This document shows, one piece after another, positions 35,039 through 45,731 of a stretch of DNA of 64,000 bases (the stretch's first letter is position 1; each line of letters opens with the position of its first letter). The stretch lies in NCBI GenBank assembly GCA_037178975.1, contig JASJZH010000003.1:2418001-2482000 (forward strand). The letters are read 5' to 3'. A program made the position numbers and the translations under genes. The notes under the pieces were generated by a model. It saw only the letters and a list, made by a program, of their open reading frames with translations. It was not told the DNA's origin and searched no databases. This stretch comes from Oscheius tipulae (taxonomy: Eukaryota; Nematoda; Chromadorea; Rhabditida; Rhabditidae).

Positions 35039-37353
35039 TTAGTACTTCCGCAAGTGCATGTCATAGGCGAGGTTTGTCTGGAGTTGTCCCCAATTGAAGG
35101 CAGTGGCCAGTACCAGATTCCTACTCAAATCTTCGGCGAGATCCTGAACGTTTGGACATTTTCCATGCTCTTTTCAAAGCTCTCACCCCCAGACTGACGA
35201 TGAAATTCAGCAGCTGGCGGATCCGGAGAAGGGTATCAGTCTCGGACAGATCGGATGTGCAGTGTTCACGATTGAACTGCGTCAGAGCCTGAATGTACTG
35301 CTTCTGGCTCTTTTGGAGGTGTTGTTGAGAGTCGACTGACAGGTTTGCGCCTAGATAATCGCGTAGAAATGGGTAGGGAAGAGACAGACCGGTGGTGAAA
35401 AGAACAATGAGCTTGAGGAGACAGAATTCCTCGTCGAAGAGCATCAGATCTTCAATCTCGGCCAGAGAGCAGTCCAGAAGGTCAGAGTCGAGCATCGTCT
35501 CGAATGGCTTGAATCTGAAGACAGTCTTCTTGCATTTGGACTGAAACGTATACTGCCCATCCGTCTACACTTTGGACTAGATTCATCGAGTTCTTACTCT
35601 TACTGCTTCGAACGATACCACTTGTTCGAAGGAGCTCTTTTATTCTCTCAACTGCTCTTTCCAAACGATTTCTCTCTGTTCTATTCCTGACAACGCTATA
35701 AGGAGACCTTACTTTCTTGTCATCTAACGCTCTACTTATTCGAAAAGTACCATTCTCTTGAGCTTTTTCCTCTTCCGCCCAGCCTCTGCTTGTCACAACA
35801 CTATATGATACAGCTCATTGAAAGAAGCTCTGAGTCCGATCAACCGGAGGGGGTCATTCTACTCGTACAGTGAAACACGACCAAATTGTTCTCTCTTAGA
35901 CTGTATTTTCAGATCAAGACACTCACAAATTGTGCTCTTCAGAAGCAAAAATGGCCAATCTCCATCGGTAGTAGACAATATTCAGGCAGACGAATCGCGG
36001 AAAACAGAACTGGACTTGTCGCAACGGAAAATGACTCATCTTACGATCTCTAACCGACACTTACCGTATCCTCGAGAGGCATTTTACCCAGTTCGGGGGC
36101 TTTCTCAACGTGTTTAGAGTATAGTTTGATGGTATGAGCATAGTTGTTGCGAAACACGTGAATGTGACAGGATAAGTCTTCTGTCTGGAAGTGGTTTGAA
36201 TGCGTTGATCTGTTAAAAAATTCTACCGTTTTGGGCTTGAGACAAGCGGATACATCTGCGATGACGTCGGAGAGGGAGGCATCAAGGTTCGCTACGAGGC
36301 TACTTGTTGAGGCAAAGTCAATACACGTTCTGAAAAACGTAGCTTCTGTCTTTCTACAGACAAAAGAATGCTGAGACTGTTCTCAAGCCACGCTCTCCTG
36401 ACCATATGTAAGAATACTAAAATCTCAGAATCAGTCCCACCAACTCGGATAGGGCGCGCGTCAGAGTTTTTTGCACGGCGCGATTTCCCTCCTAGATGAC
36501 TTTATTCGTAGTTTTGACATTATCTGCGGGACCAGTACGTCAAGACCATAATTTTGACACTGAACACTTGGATGTCAATCTCGCAACAAGAGATAGTAGG
36601 CAAGCCAGGCTTGCTCCGCATTATGGGCGTCTTATGAGCCTCGCTCGCTCATATTTGGCACAGAGACAGGGACAATCCGAACCGTTGAAATTCAGAACTT
36701 CAGGTGAGAGCGGAAATCATCCGTATCGGGTTCAGGATCGATGTTTTTTTCTTTGCAATATACTGCAAAGTTATAGATAAGAATAAATACCTCAACTTTG
36801 CGCAACATCAAAATGTTGAAACATGTCTCATTGTCCCCAAATACTAATTTCCATTGTCTAAACGCCCAATGCTCTCTTGACTTGCAAGCTCTGGGTCAAC
36901 GTGTTGGATGAGCTAGCAGACAGTATGCTTCCAGCACTAGAGATTCGAGATAAATGTTGTGTCAAAATCACCCGTACTGACACTATCTACCCAGTTCAAA
37001 GTCCCAACTCACTTCCCGAAGCGCGCCAGAGTTTTGGCATACTCGGCGACGGACATTTCCTGTCCGCAGTAGACGAAAGCACTTGGAATTGAGACAGTTT
37101 CCAGTGGTTTCTGGGTCAGATCAAAGCTTTTTTATCTAGTCAACCTACCAAAAGCCTGTCAAAGTTGGCTCTCCCGACCACGTCCTGATCATAGTCCAGT
37201 CCTTCCGACGGCAGCTCTTCCCATTTCGTACACTTTCTGCACCGTTTCCGTTTTTCTATAATGAATCTGAAGGTCTCGGGTTCGGAAAGATTAACCTCTA
37301 GTATGGGAACACTTATTGGACTGATTTGCAGCGACTGACCGGCTGGTGAACAT
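35039..37353 (-). CDS. Nuclear hormone receptor-like protein with decayed DNA-binding domain
   Basis: Exons 37353-37313, 37266-37149, 37110-37013, 36329-36227, 36184-36065, 35540-35187 and 35143-35039 give 312 residues in consistent phase. The start fits the second half of a receptor DNA-binding domain: FTSRSVAANQSNKF resembles FFRRSVAxNxxYxC. It is followed by RCRKCTKWEELPSEGLDYD in place of CRxCRFxKCLxxGMD, so several zinc-binding Cys are absent. The rest is a ligand-binding domain. Its core DLMLFDEEFCLLKLIVLFTTGL aligns with GLTDCEFVLLKIICLLSP of the receptor at 56.8-58.7 kb, and the end is helical. ATG follows a TTCCAG acceptor, so the protein may really begin here without finger 1. An upstream exon carrying finger 1 could not be found in 37354-38600. 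Role unknown; ligand or DNA binding cannot be assumed. Confidence 0.72.
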
Positions 37354-39013
37354 CTGGAATTGGATTGTATTTCATGGGTGAGAGAGAGAGGTTTAAAAGT
37401 TCATTTTATAAATTAGGCCTAGAGGAATGTGCGTTCCGTGTAGTACAAAAGAATAAAAAATTTGATAATTACAGTGAGAGCCTGTGGATAACAGATCCTC
37501 ACAGAACAAGGTAAGTCACTAGAGATGCAGTAGGAAGTCAACAGGTTGGGATCTGGAGACAAAAACTTTCCTCTAAGTTCTGAAGTAGAGCTTCGAGCTA
37601 AGAAGATGTTCCTTTGGAAGATCCATGGTCATGTTTTAACTGTGTCTCCCAGTCAGAACCAGAGACTCTAGGACCCCGATCCTGTTCTAAGGTATATCTT
37701 CTTACCTAATCGAATCTCAAATATGTATTTCTGGTCCAACTGGCTAGAGACAAGCTCACAATACCAGACATCTGGCTCACTGATTGTGAGTTAACACTAG
37801 CTATACGGAGTAGTCGAAAGTAGGAGAGAGTTACTGTCGTCGAGATTGGCAAATGACGGTGACAGGATCTTCAGAATTAGCACCAACTGTGGAACTAATT
37901 CCAAATTACAGAAATTCCAACTTGCAGACTAACTGTGTAAGATTGGATACGAGTAAGACAGGGGACCAGCTCCAGAAGGACAAGTGTAGGTTTCTGTCAA
38001 ACAGTATATGATACAAACGTTCTAACAAATGGTCATAGTGGGACCCGGTAGTACATAAAGTCAGACTTGACCCTAGAAAAAGCCTTTTTCTCGAAAAGGG
38101 CTACAAACCAGAGCGAAAAAAGAAAGAAGGGTCAAAACCCTCCAAGTGTTCACAGTGACTACAAAGTCTCATTGAACACGGGGGAGAAAAACAGACGTGG
38201 ACTGACTCAGAGCAGGAAGCAATATATTGGTGAACACACGCGAGAGGGAATAAGATGTAATCAGAGAGAGGTCTCTCTTTGAAAAAGTTGTAGAGGAGAC
38301 AGAAGACATTTCTCATACCTAGCAACGCAATAAACTGTCAAAATTGGCACTCTTTTCGGAGCAAACTAGACGTGTGACTAATGGCTTCTTTCTCTTTCTT
38401 CGAGGGGAGAGATCTGTTCGTCTCGTACGTACGAGAATCAACCAGTTGGAGTGAGGCTCCGATCGCGTGGGGGGAAGCACAGAGTACAAGGAACGTGCTC
38501 GGTTCGTAAACAGTACTCTGGAAGTGAGGGTCGGAGAGAGTCTCGACCAGATGTCTGGTAATTCTAATGGAAAGGTCGAAGATACGGGAAACTCGTACAC
38601 CAGTCTCTCACGGGGCCTTGAACTTGCATTTTTTTTCTCATCACTTTTTCTATTGAATCCTTATTGCGAATGATATAGTCTCCTTATTAGACACCTTATC
38701 ACCTGGCAAAAGTTGCCTTAGCGAAACGCTGTATTTATGGATTACGGTAATGAATTTTTATACGCAATGCCGGCATCAAGCCGCGAACAACAAACTTTTC
38801 AAAGACCGGGACATCCCGCTATTCTTTGCTACTTTTATGCATTTCTACCCCTTATTATCTTTAATTTACTTGGGGAGAGGCAGTAAAAACGATCAAAAAT
38901 CGCTAGAGACGAGCAGAAAAGCTTACACACTGCCTCTCTCAGCTATTTGAAGATCTTTCCCTCAGAAACTGTCTAATCTGTCGATTTGCAGGATCCGAGA
39001 CGTAAACGCGACC
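37354..39013. other. Intergenic, no supported gene
   Basis: No DNA-binding-domain exon for the receptor-like gene is recognisable here. The sequence shows the same degenerate GACAGG/AGTACC-type background as other empty stretches. A TTTGCAG acceptor at 38986-38992 precedes the next gene's ATG. Confidence 0.4.
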
Positions 39014-41700
39014 ATGTCTGTCAACAAGAAGAGAAAATCGGATGTCAACGTAAGCGCCTGATAGTTTTCATATAAAGAACCTTCGTTTTAGGTGGATTCT
39101 GGTGGTGTGGCGAATCCGAAGAAGGAGAAGTGGTACGACGAGGAACAGGTACCTATTTTGTTTTTCAATATGTTCGTTCTGCATTATTTCTGCGTTTAAA
39201 ACGTTGTATAATATCCTAGAAATGTTATTTGGCATTCGCGCCATATCGAGACATCTGAAAATTTGAATTTCCTGTGCAAATTAATTTCGCTGCCCTTTCT
39301 CGTCTTCTGTCCATTTAATGGCTTTTTTCTTCGTTTCTTCACTAGCTGGCATTGATGCCCAGCCCAAGAAGACGAGAACATGGCGAACTATTTCGAAAAC
39401 GGTAAAACGCATTGCATTCAGGAGATAAAATCTCATTCTTGGTCTAATTATCGGCATTTCAGAAAGCCAAAATGCTAGCAGCTCCTATCGAGCCGACAGG
39501 CCCGGGAACCGGCCGTCGCAGCAGTTTCCTTGGCGCTATCGGCGCACTGAAGCGAATGGTCAGCGGCTCGACTCTCAAGGACAAGTGCAACAGCCGTTCG
39601 ACCACCAAGATCACTCCTGCAGCTCAGCTGACCAACGCAGCCAATGCTGCCACATTCTCCTCCAAGGAAAATGACAGCTCCTTCGCCTCTGTCAACGTCA
39701 GTCCCTCCTCTTTTCGACTCATTTAGAATTTCAGAGCCACGAATCGGACAACCGAGTCAATCTGGCCAACAGCGTTGGCATCCGTACTTTTGTACTGACA
39801 GGGGAGATCCCGAAAGCTCTTCCCGCCGATTCTGCAACCTCGGATTATATCAGTAACGAGGATCCGTTTGATGCGCCTACTGGTGTTGACAACATGCTGA
39901 CAGACAGCTCCAGCAGCGTGTTTTCCATGGTCACGCCCTCTCGGAACTTCCGACGAGATACAGTCCGTCGATCCAGCGTCCGCAGCATGCCCGAATGTAC
40001 AACTACTATGATTGAGAGTCTCGCGTTGACGTTCGTTCCAAATTTTGAACCAGACGTCGAGTGTTTCAGAGGTGTGCGACGTCATGCTTCCGTCTCGGCT
40101 TCCGATCAGGTCGGATCACCCGTTTCACGTCCTAGTCGTTATTCGTTCCGGCTATGGAGAAGCAAACCATCGTCTATGGCTGACCTGCCCGAAAATGCAG
40201 AGCTAAATACTGTGAGTTGTCTTCTTCTTCGGGGTAAAACCACTGCGGTCTGTTGCTCTCGAGTTAGTCACCTATTTCAGTCATTCGCTCCGCTAGCTGA
40301 GATCGAAGAAACCAATACCGTGACGCCTCTGCCGGAGAAGAGAAGCAGCAATTTGGTGAGGACGGCTTCACGTCTCTTTAGCTCCGGGAACAAAAAACGC
40401 ACAACCATCGCCAATCCGAACGAGATCCTTAGCATCAGTATGAATGCCGATGGAGGTTGGACTTCGTTTCAGCTGCTATCACTACAATCGTTTCAGGTAA
40501 TGAAGAGTTCAGCACACCGAAGAATCCTGCAAATTTCAAAATCCCATCACCTAGCTCGTCAGGTCTCCAGAAGAGGGTCTCGAACGCCTTCAATATTCTC
40601 CGCTGTCAGTTGTGCTACCTTTTTTTTAAAAGAAACCTCGTCTTTTCAGTCAAGTCAACCCCATCACCAGGACGTGGTAACCGAGTACAGCGATCCAAGA
40701 CGGAGAATCCCAAGACTGATCATCGTATCCGCAAGAAGACGGACAATCCTCGCCGATCTACCCTCCCCTGTGGCGGACTCGCCAATTCTTCTTTTGTGGA
40801 CACATACCGTGAGGACAATCAGAAGGAGAAGAAAGGTAGCCTGTCAAAAAACCAAAGAAATCTATTTATTTCCAGCAATGGCTGACATGTTCCGATTGTA
40901 CGTGAGCTGTTCGGATACGCCAATCCCAGAAATATTGGAGTCTAGCGAGTTCGATGCCATCATCATCGACGTGCTCGGAGGCAAGCCGTTCGGCACGGCG
41001 GCAGCCGAGATTGTGGCCTTCTTCAACGCGGCAGAAGACGTTCAAAAGGCCTGTCTGCTGGATGCCGACAAGATGGAGGCTATTTTCAAGAGGGACGGAG
41101 CACCCGGTATGTTTTTCTCGATCCTGTAGTAAGTGTGAACCGGACAAAATGCGCGGAATAATTGATGATTCTGGCTCGAAAATTTTTTCCTATTTTTCTA
41201 GTCGGAGCTTTAACCGACTGTGCCATGAGAGCAAAGGCTGCATTGAATTTTCTCGAGGTTGTTGACTAGAGATAAGAGGCCAACAATTGAGGCACGCATT
41301 AACAAAGTAACTTTCAGCACTGGTTTGCATCAAGGGCGATAGTCAGATGATGAAGGATGTCGGTGCTCGTGTGCGGACGGGGGTCGGCTGTGGACTGAGA
41401 GAAGTCTGGAAGGAGGACAAGAAGAACCGGGTTCTGGCCTATCCGACGTTCGTGTCGGAGGAAGAAGGCTCTGATGTTGACAAGTGTCTCGGACAGTTCT
41501 TCGTCATGGTTCACAACGCCCTTGGGCCGGATTGGGGCTTCAATCCTGATAATGTGAGTTTTTGCTTGGTTGCAATGTTAGAAGCGTCTCGTTTTCAGTG
41601 CGAACGCATAGTACTGGCCGGAGTTTCCGACGATCATGCCGCTCTGATGAAGGAACATTTCGACATTTTCGTCTCCAAACTTCCAAGCCACGACACATAG
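39014..41700 (+). CDS. Uncharacterised 626-residue protein, basic/serine-rich with a globular C-terminus
   Basis: Eleven exons: 39014-39049, 39092-39148, 39363-39401, 39463-39696, 39735-40211, 40281-40455, 40497-40604, 40650-40835, 40876-41106, 41318-41553 and 41599-41700. All are phase-consistent. I do not recognise a family. Residues 1-400 are polar and probably disordered. They begin with a nuclear-localisation-like NKKRKS, then GRRSSFLGAIGALKRMVSG and many Ser/Thr/Arg clusters (RRDTVRRSSVRS, EKRSSN, NKKRTT, RKKTDNPRRST) that look like phosphorylation sites. The last ~190 residues look folded, with alternating hydrophobic patterns: FDAIIIDVLGGKPFG, EIVAFFNAAEDVQKACLL, APALVCIKGD, LGQFFVMVHNALGPDWGF, CERIVLAGVSDDHAALMKEHF. 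A nuclear or chromatin-associated role is only a guess from charge. Exon 3's acceptor (GCCCAG) was chosen because it alone keeps the frame. Confidence 0.8.
41171..41230 (-). pseudogene. tRNA-like relic in intron 9 of the 626-residue gene
   Basis: On minus: CTCATGGCACAGTCGGTTAAAGC (A box) and, about 30 bases on, TTTCGAGCC as a decayed B box. Antisense to the host gene. Confidence 0.5.
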
Positions 41701-42388
41701 ACCGCTTTCGAAAATTCAGTCCTCCAAATCTGATCTCCCTCTCGTTGTTGTTTGTTCTCAGATCACTCTCCCTCTTTCCTCCCTCGTTTTTATATTATGT
41801 ATTTCCGCGCTGTCCATAATAATTTTGATTTTGATTCTTGTGTTCTTCAGAGGCCACGACTGAAATTGCGTTACATGGTGGGATCACCGAGGTAGTCCAT
41901 TCAGCATGTACGTAAATCATCGTTTTGACTTGGAACGAACAGAACGTAACTAGTGCTGTTGGCCTCGTTTTAGTGAGCAATCAACAGAACTTTCTGCAAA
42001 TAATCCGGCAGTGGATTAGAACGATAAAATAGTGCTTAAAGCCTATTCCCTATCAAGAGCTCCTGAATACAGTCGGTCTATTATTTTTTTTATATTATAT
42101 TTTTTTTATTAAGCCTCTTTTAAGACCCTTTCTCACACAAAAGTTATTGTGGACGAGGCCTTTCAAGAATTCCTAAATAATTTATTCTGCCGAGAAGTAA
42201 GAACACTCGGCTGAGATAATTCAGATTTCTACTGACAGATTACCTCCCTCGCATTGAACAGTGGAACTTTACTCTTGGAAGAATGAGCCGGACAAATTGT
42301 GCGCTCTGACCTGATTGAAGTACGTCAAGATAGAATTCCAGCCACTTTTTCCACATCTCCGTCATTGAAGTGTTTTCCAATCGCGCTG

Positions 42389-42440
<52 letters not shown>

Positions 42441-42476
42441 CGAAAAAAAAGGAAGAAATTATCTGCACGATCAAGA
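41701..42476. other. Intergenic with a CT microsatellite
   Basis: No exon recognised between the 626-residue gene and the Ubl-like gene. AT-rich at 42080-42115; the CT tract is listed separately. Confidence 0.4.
42390..42432 (+). repeat. (CT)n microsatellite
   Basis: About 21 uninterrupted CT units just beyond the polyadenylation signal of the minus-strand gene at 42.5 kb. Confidence 0.97.
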
Positions 42477-42482
42477 TTTATT
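42477..42482 (-). terminator. Polyadenylation signal of the Ubl-like gene
   Basis: AATAAA on the minus strand, 16-21 bases past the TAG stop at 42498. Confidence 0.6.
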
Positions 42483-42497
42483 CAAGAAGAGAGCCGT

Positions 42498-42932
42498 CTA
42501 GTACTCGGCGGCAAAGTTGTCGAGACTCCAGTCAAGTTCGTCTCTCCACTTCTTCAAGTCGTTTAGCTCGTTGTGCAGGCATCTGATCGTGCACGCCTGT
42601 GCGGCCATCTGCTCTTCAAGTCTTGCTATCTTCCTCTCCAGCAGTTCCTTCTTCGGCACAAATTCCTGGTAGCTGTCGATCGGGCAGGGTTCCATCGTCA
42701 GAGCAGCGCCTCGCGGGAACTCTTCTGCCAGAAGGACATCAGCGCGAAGGGCATGCTCTCCGCGGTAGAGGAGCTGGTAGCGGAGAAAGCAGCTCAGTCC
42801 GAGTCGTCCTTTGACCTTCTTGATAAGCCAGTCAGTCGTTGTGTAGGCTTCCATGCCCGGCTCCATGAAGATCATTTCGATGCGCGAGTTGACGGCTTTC
42901 GGTCCGCGGATATTCACTACAAAGCAGACCAT
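42498..42932 (-). CDS. Small protein with ubiquitin-like fold and coiled-coil tail (putative)
   Basis: An open frame of 144 codons. Residues about 18-82 follow a ubiquitin-like rhythm: RIEMIFMEP, TTDWLIKKVKGRLG, RYQLLYRGEHALRADVLLAEEF, GAALTMEP, comparable to the beta-turn-helix-beta (Q-x-L-x-Y-x-G-x-x-L-x-D) layout of Ubl domains. This is inference from pattern, not a recognised subfamily. Residues 94-130 (FVPKKELLERKIARLEEQMAAQ) form a clear amphipathic coiled coil. The AATAAA supports a real gene. The frame is open 5' of this ATG to a TTCAACAG acceptor at about 42973, in phase (SRTVDYGQPHE). An upstream exon may therefore exist and the true start be farther away; no such exon was found. 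Partner or function unknown. Confidence 0.6.
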   Translation of the reverse strand: MVCFVVNIRGPKAVNSRIEMIFMEPGMEAYTTTDWLIKKVKGRLGLSCFLRYQLLYRGEHALRADVLLAEEFPRGAALTMEPCPIDSYQEFVPKKELLERKIARLEEQMAAQACTIRCLHNELNDLKKWRDELDWSLDNFAAEY

Positions 42933-42972
42933 CTCGTGCGGCTGTCCGTAGTCGACTGTCCTGGAACCCGCT

Positions 42973-44059
42973 CTGTTGAATTGAAGACAAAGTAAAACAA
43001 TTTACAAACACTTATATTCTGTCTTTACAATTGGCAAAGGCGATTAGAGTTGACAAGTCGAGTCAGAAGAGAGTTCCTGTTCCGAGTATAAGCACAGGTT
43101 CCATACTCCAAGCTCCAGTTGTTTGAGCAATTAAATTTAACAAGTTTGGCTGAGGTCCCGTTGGGGCTCGTGACAGGTAGATGATGTTCCAGGTGGCAGA
43201 TACAACGTTCTCTCAGACACGCATCTCTCGATTTTGCTTGACTTGCAAAGAGTAATTGCTGTCACAAAGTAACTGACAATTTGCCAATTAGGGCTTCAGA
43301 GACACAGTCACAGACTTTTGAACATTTTGAACTAGATGGATCGGATGGTCATTCAGAGCTACAGCTTCTTGCAAAGATCGAAGAAGAGTAGCAGAATCTT
43401 TCCACGGTTTCCCATGTGATACTAATTGATCTCTCTCTTGATTCTTGGTCGTATAATCCCCAGGTCTGCTAGCAAACGATAAATGGTTTCCTAATCCACT
43501 GGATTCCCTCTTTTTTCTCTCTCATTCCCTTGTCTATCTGACCCCCAATGTACGGTTCAAGCCTGATCTAATGGACCTAATTGACGTGATAATTTCATTG
43601 CCCTTATCTGCGCGACAAGTCTTTTCAAATGCCACGAGATTGCGGTAGTTGAGGGACAAATGATCTAAGTTCTCTGCCTGGCTTAAGTCCCAACCCCGTG
43701 GATGAGCTTGTTTTTCAGGGAAACTGCTTACCAGGATCCTCATCTCTTTCTCGAGAGCTGCAAACACTAAGTAGACATGAAAAGAAAGGCGATCTCTGAT
43801 GGGAACATGCGCCGTTTGACTAGAGATGAACGTACGGGCACAGTTGCAGAAACACTGATTGTCTTCAGTGGGATCAGCTACAAGCTAGTAACAACAACAG
43901 CTTATTCGAAGAACCGATAGAGTTTCAAGAGCTCCTGGAACATTTTCCTCGAAATCTATCCTATGGCTTCGATTTTCTTTCGAAGGTCACTACAGTAGAA
44001 ACTTTTCCTCCTCGCGAGGCCGTCGACGAGACAGCCCTTTAACATTTCAAATTTATTAC
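42973..44059. other. Intergenic, nothing recognised
   Basis: No exon chain, tRNA or named element could be supported in this stretch. Confidence 0.4.
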
Positions 44060-44935
44060 GATTTCAATGTGATCTTCGGAGCATCCTTCTCTGAGCAATC
44101 ACTGGTTTTGTGCAGTCCCGTTCTCGAAGGGTCCACATTTCGCTTGTGTACAGAAGAGTCGGTTCCATATAGGACGTGAGGATTTCTCTCTTATGTCACA
44201 TGGATACAGTCCTACTGATAAGAAGTTGATGAAACTTGGTAAAACATCCCCAAGCATCACGTTCTTCTTGAAGTTTCAAGATTCCTGTCGAATGAGATTC
44301 TGTGGACAAGGTAGATTGCTTCGGTCTTGTACTGTATCCCCACTCCTCTGATAGCCGCAGGTCGTCTATTGCACTTGCTGCAGCAGAAGTTGAGACAAGG
44401 ACGACATCGTCTGCGAAACGGAGATTGAACAGCCATTGTCCTTGAATGTTGATGACCTTTCGGTCCAGTCCAAACTTCTGAATACGGTCTCCATTGTGGC
44501 AAAAAAAAACAGAGCAGACTGAATCATGTCACCTTGTCTCGCGCCTCGTTAGACATTAATTTCGACCGATCCTCCCACCGCGTTTACGTTGATATTGGCG
44601 CGTAGACGTTGTGAAGCAGACGAATGAATTTGGTCGGAACTCCTTGTGTGTGTTGCGATTTATTGGCCGGTAGTTTTTCGTCTCCAGAACACTGCCTTTC
44701 TTGAACAGTAATTTGATCATAGAATCGGCTAACGTTTCAAGGGTTTCTTTGTCTTCAATAATCCTATTGAAGACAACAGATAGGAATAGTCAGAATGTTC
44801 TTTGCTGCTCGCAGCATGTCGTTGGTAGCCTTGTCCTGTTCCGGAGATTTTCCCATCTTCAACTTCCCAGGAAGGTGATGATTGTACCAGACAACTGTGT
44901 AAGCCGTGACCTTGTCACATTACAACGTACAGCTT
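44060..44935 (-). pseudogene. LINE (RTE-type) reverse transcriptase remnant
   Basis: Minus-strand pieces in several frames follow the order of a non-LTR reverse transcriptase. LKMGKSPEQDKATNDMLRAAK is followed by DSMIKLLFKKGSVLETKNYRP (the LLFKKG...NYRPI motif). Later come RGARQGDMIQSALFF (RQGD block), then FNLRFADDVVLV with the catalytic FADD, then EPTLLYTSEMWTLRE after the thumb. Frameshifts and stops break it, and the endonuclease half is absent. The 3' part (44101-44170) is nearly the same as the start of the fragment at 58783, showing one family. RTE assignment rests on the LLFKKG and C-terminal motifs. Dead copy. Confidence 0.85.
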
Positions 44936-45344
44936 TAACATACAAACGATATTAACATACATACTGCATGTAAACATTGAATACACAGCCAGGTTAAATG
45001 ACTGCCTCACTTTAGCTTGAACGTGCGTCCCGCCATGAAAACAATAGGGGATACGGTACTGACCTCTTCTTACTAAATAAACGATACATCATGTTCGGAG
45101 ACTCAGAAATCCTGAACGATCCTATGCTGCGGCTGCGCGGTTTCTTCTTTTCAGTTGTTTTTCGGACCTGGACATGACGGTCTCTGGATATTATGCTTGG
45201 TTCGTGTCTGTGGTTAGTAGAAATCGGTCTACCTGTCTCCTAAAGGACAAAACTGCCATCTAGTCCCTATTATCGAGCCTTAGAATCGATCTCTCTTCTA
45301 CTTGTCCGTCTGTGCGCACGGCGACGGCTTGACGAATTGCGGCG

Positions 45345-45412
45345 CAGCACGCATAGCGGTTAGCATGCTATGAATCTGAATCTGAGAAACCCGGGCTCGA
45401 TCCCTGCCGATC
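45345..45412 (+). pseudogene. tRNA-like relic
   Basis: GCATAGCGGTTAGCATGC (A box) and AACCCGGGCTCGATCCC (B box); no complete acceptor or anticodon stem. Confidence 0.55.
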
Positions 45413-45599
45413 TCTTTCGGGTTCCTGAGAGGTCGGCGAGGATGTCAAAGGCAGCTGGTCTAATTAATAGAAACTACTGTTTTCCTTAAGTGTCTCTTGA
45501 TTTAGTTCTAGTCTGTAGAAAAGTCTCCAGAAATTTTCTGCCATACAAGGTTTCCGCATTTTGGCTAATTATTAAGAGCTATACTTGTACAGTTTGTTC

Positions 45600-45627
45600 A
45601 GTAGACTATAGCTCCAGCTCGAACTCA
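45600..45627 (+). repeat. 28-base direct repeat, copy 1
   Basis: AGTAGACTATAGCTCCAGCT plus 8 further bases. The second copy at 45690-45717 differs at one position (T to C). Confidence 0.85.
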
Positions 45628-45689
45628 TTTCTCATTCCTCCGACTCTCGAAGACTGAAATCCAACTTTTTTGAAAATAGTTCTCCCCCA

Positions 45690-45717
45690 AGTAGACCATA
45701 GCTCCAGCTCGAACTCA
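45690..45717 (+). repeat. 28-base direct repeat, copy 2
   Basis: On the minus strand this copy lies immediately inside a consensus splice donor (CAG followed by GTGAGT at 45718-45713), so it would be the first part of an intron if that donor is used. Confidence 0.8.
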
Positions 45718-45731
45718 CCTGTACCCTCTCT

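Noticed and set aside
38319-38600. Minus-strand ORF tested as a missing first exon of the receptor-like gene
   Set aside because: It contains no C-x2-C pairs in zinc-finger spacing.
40110-40211. A GTCGG donor at 40110 that would shorten exon 5 of the 626-residue gene
   Set aside because: The frame stays open and protein-like through to a better donor (GTGAGT) at 40212.
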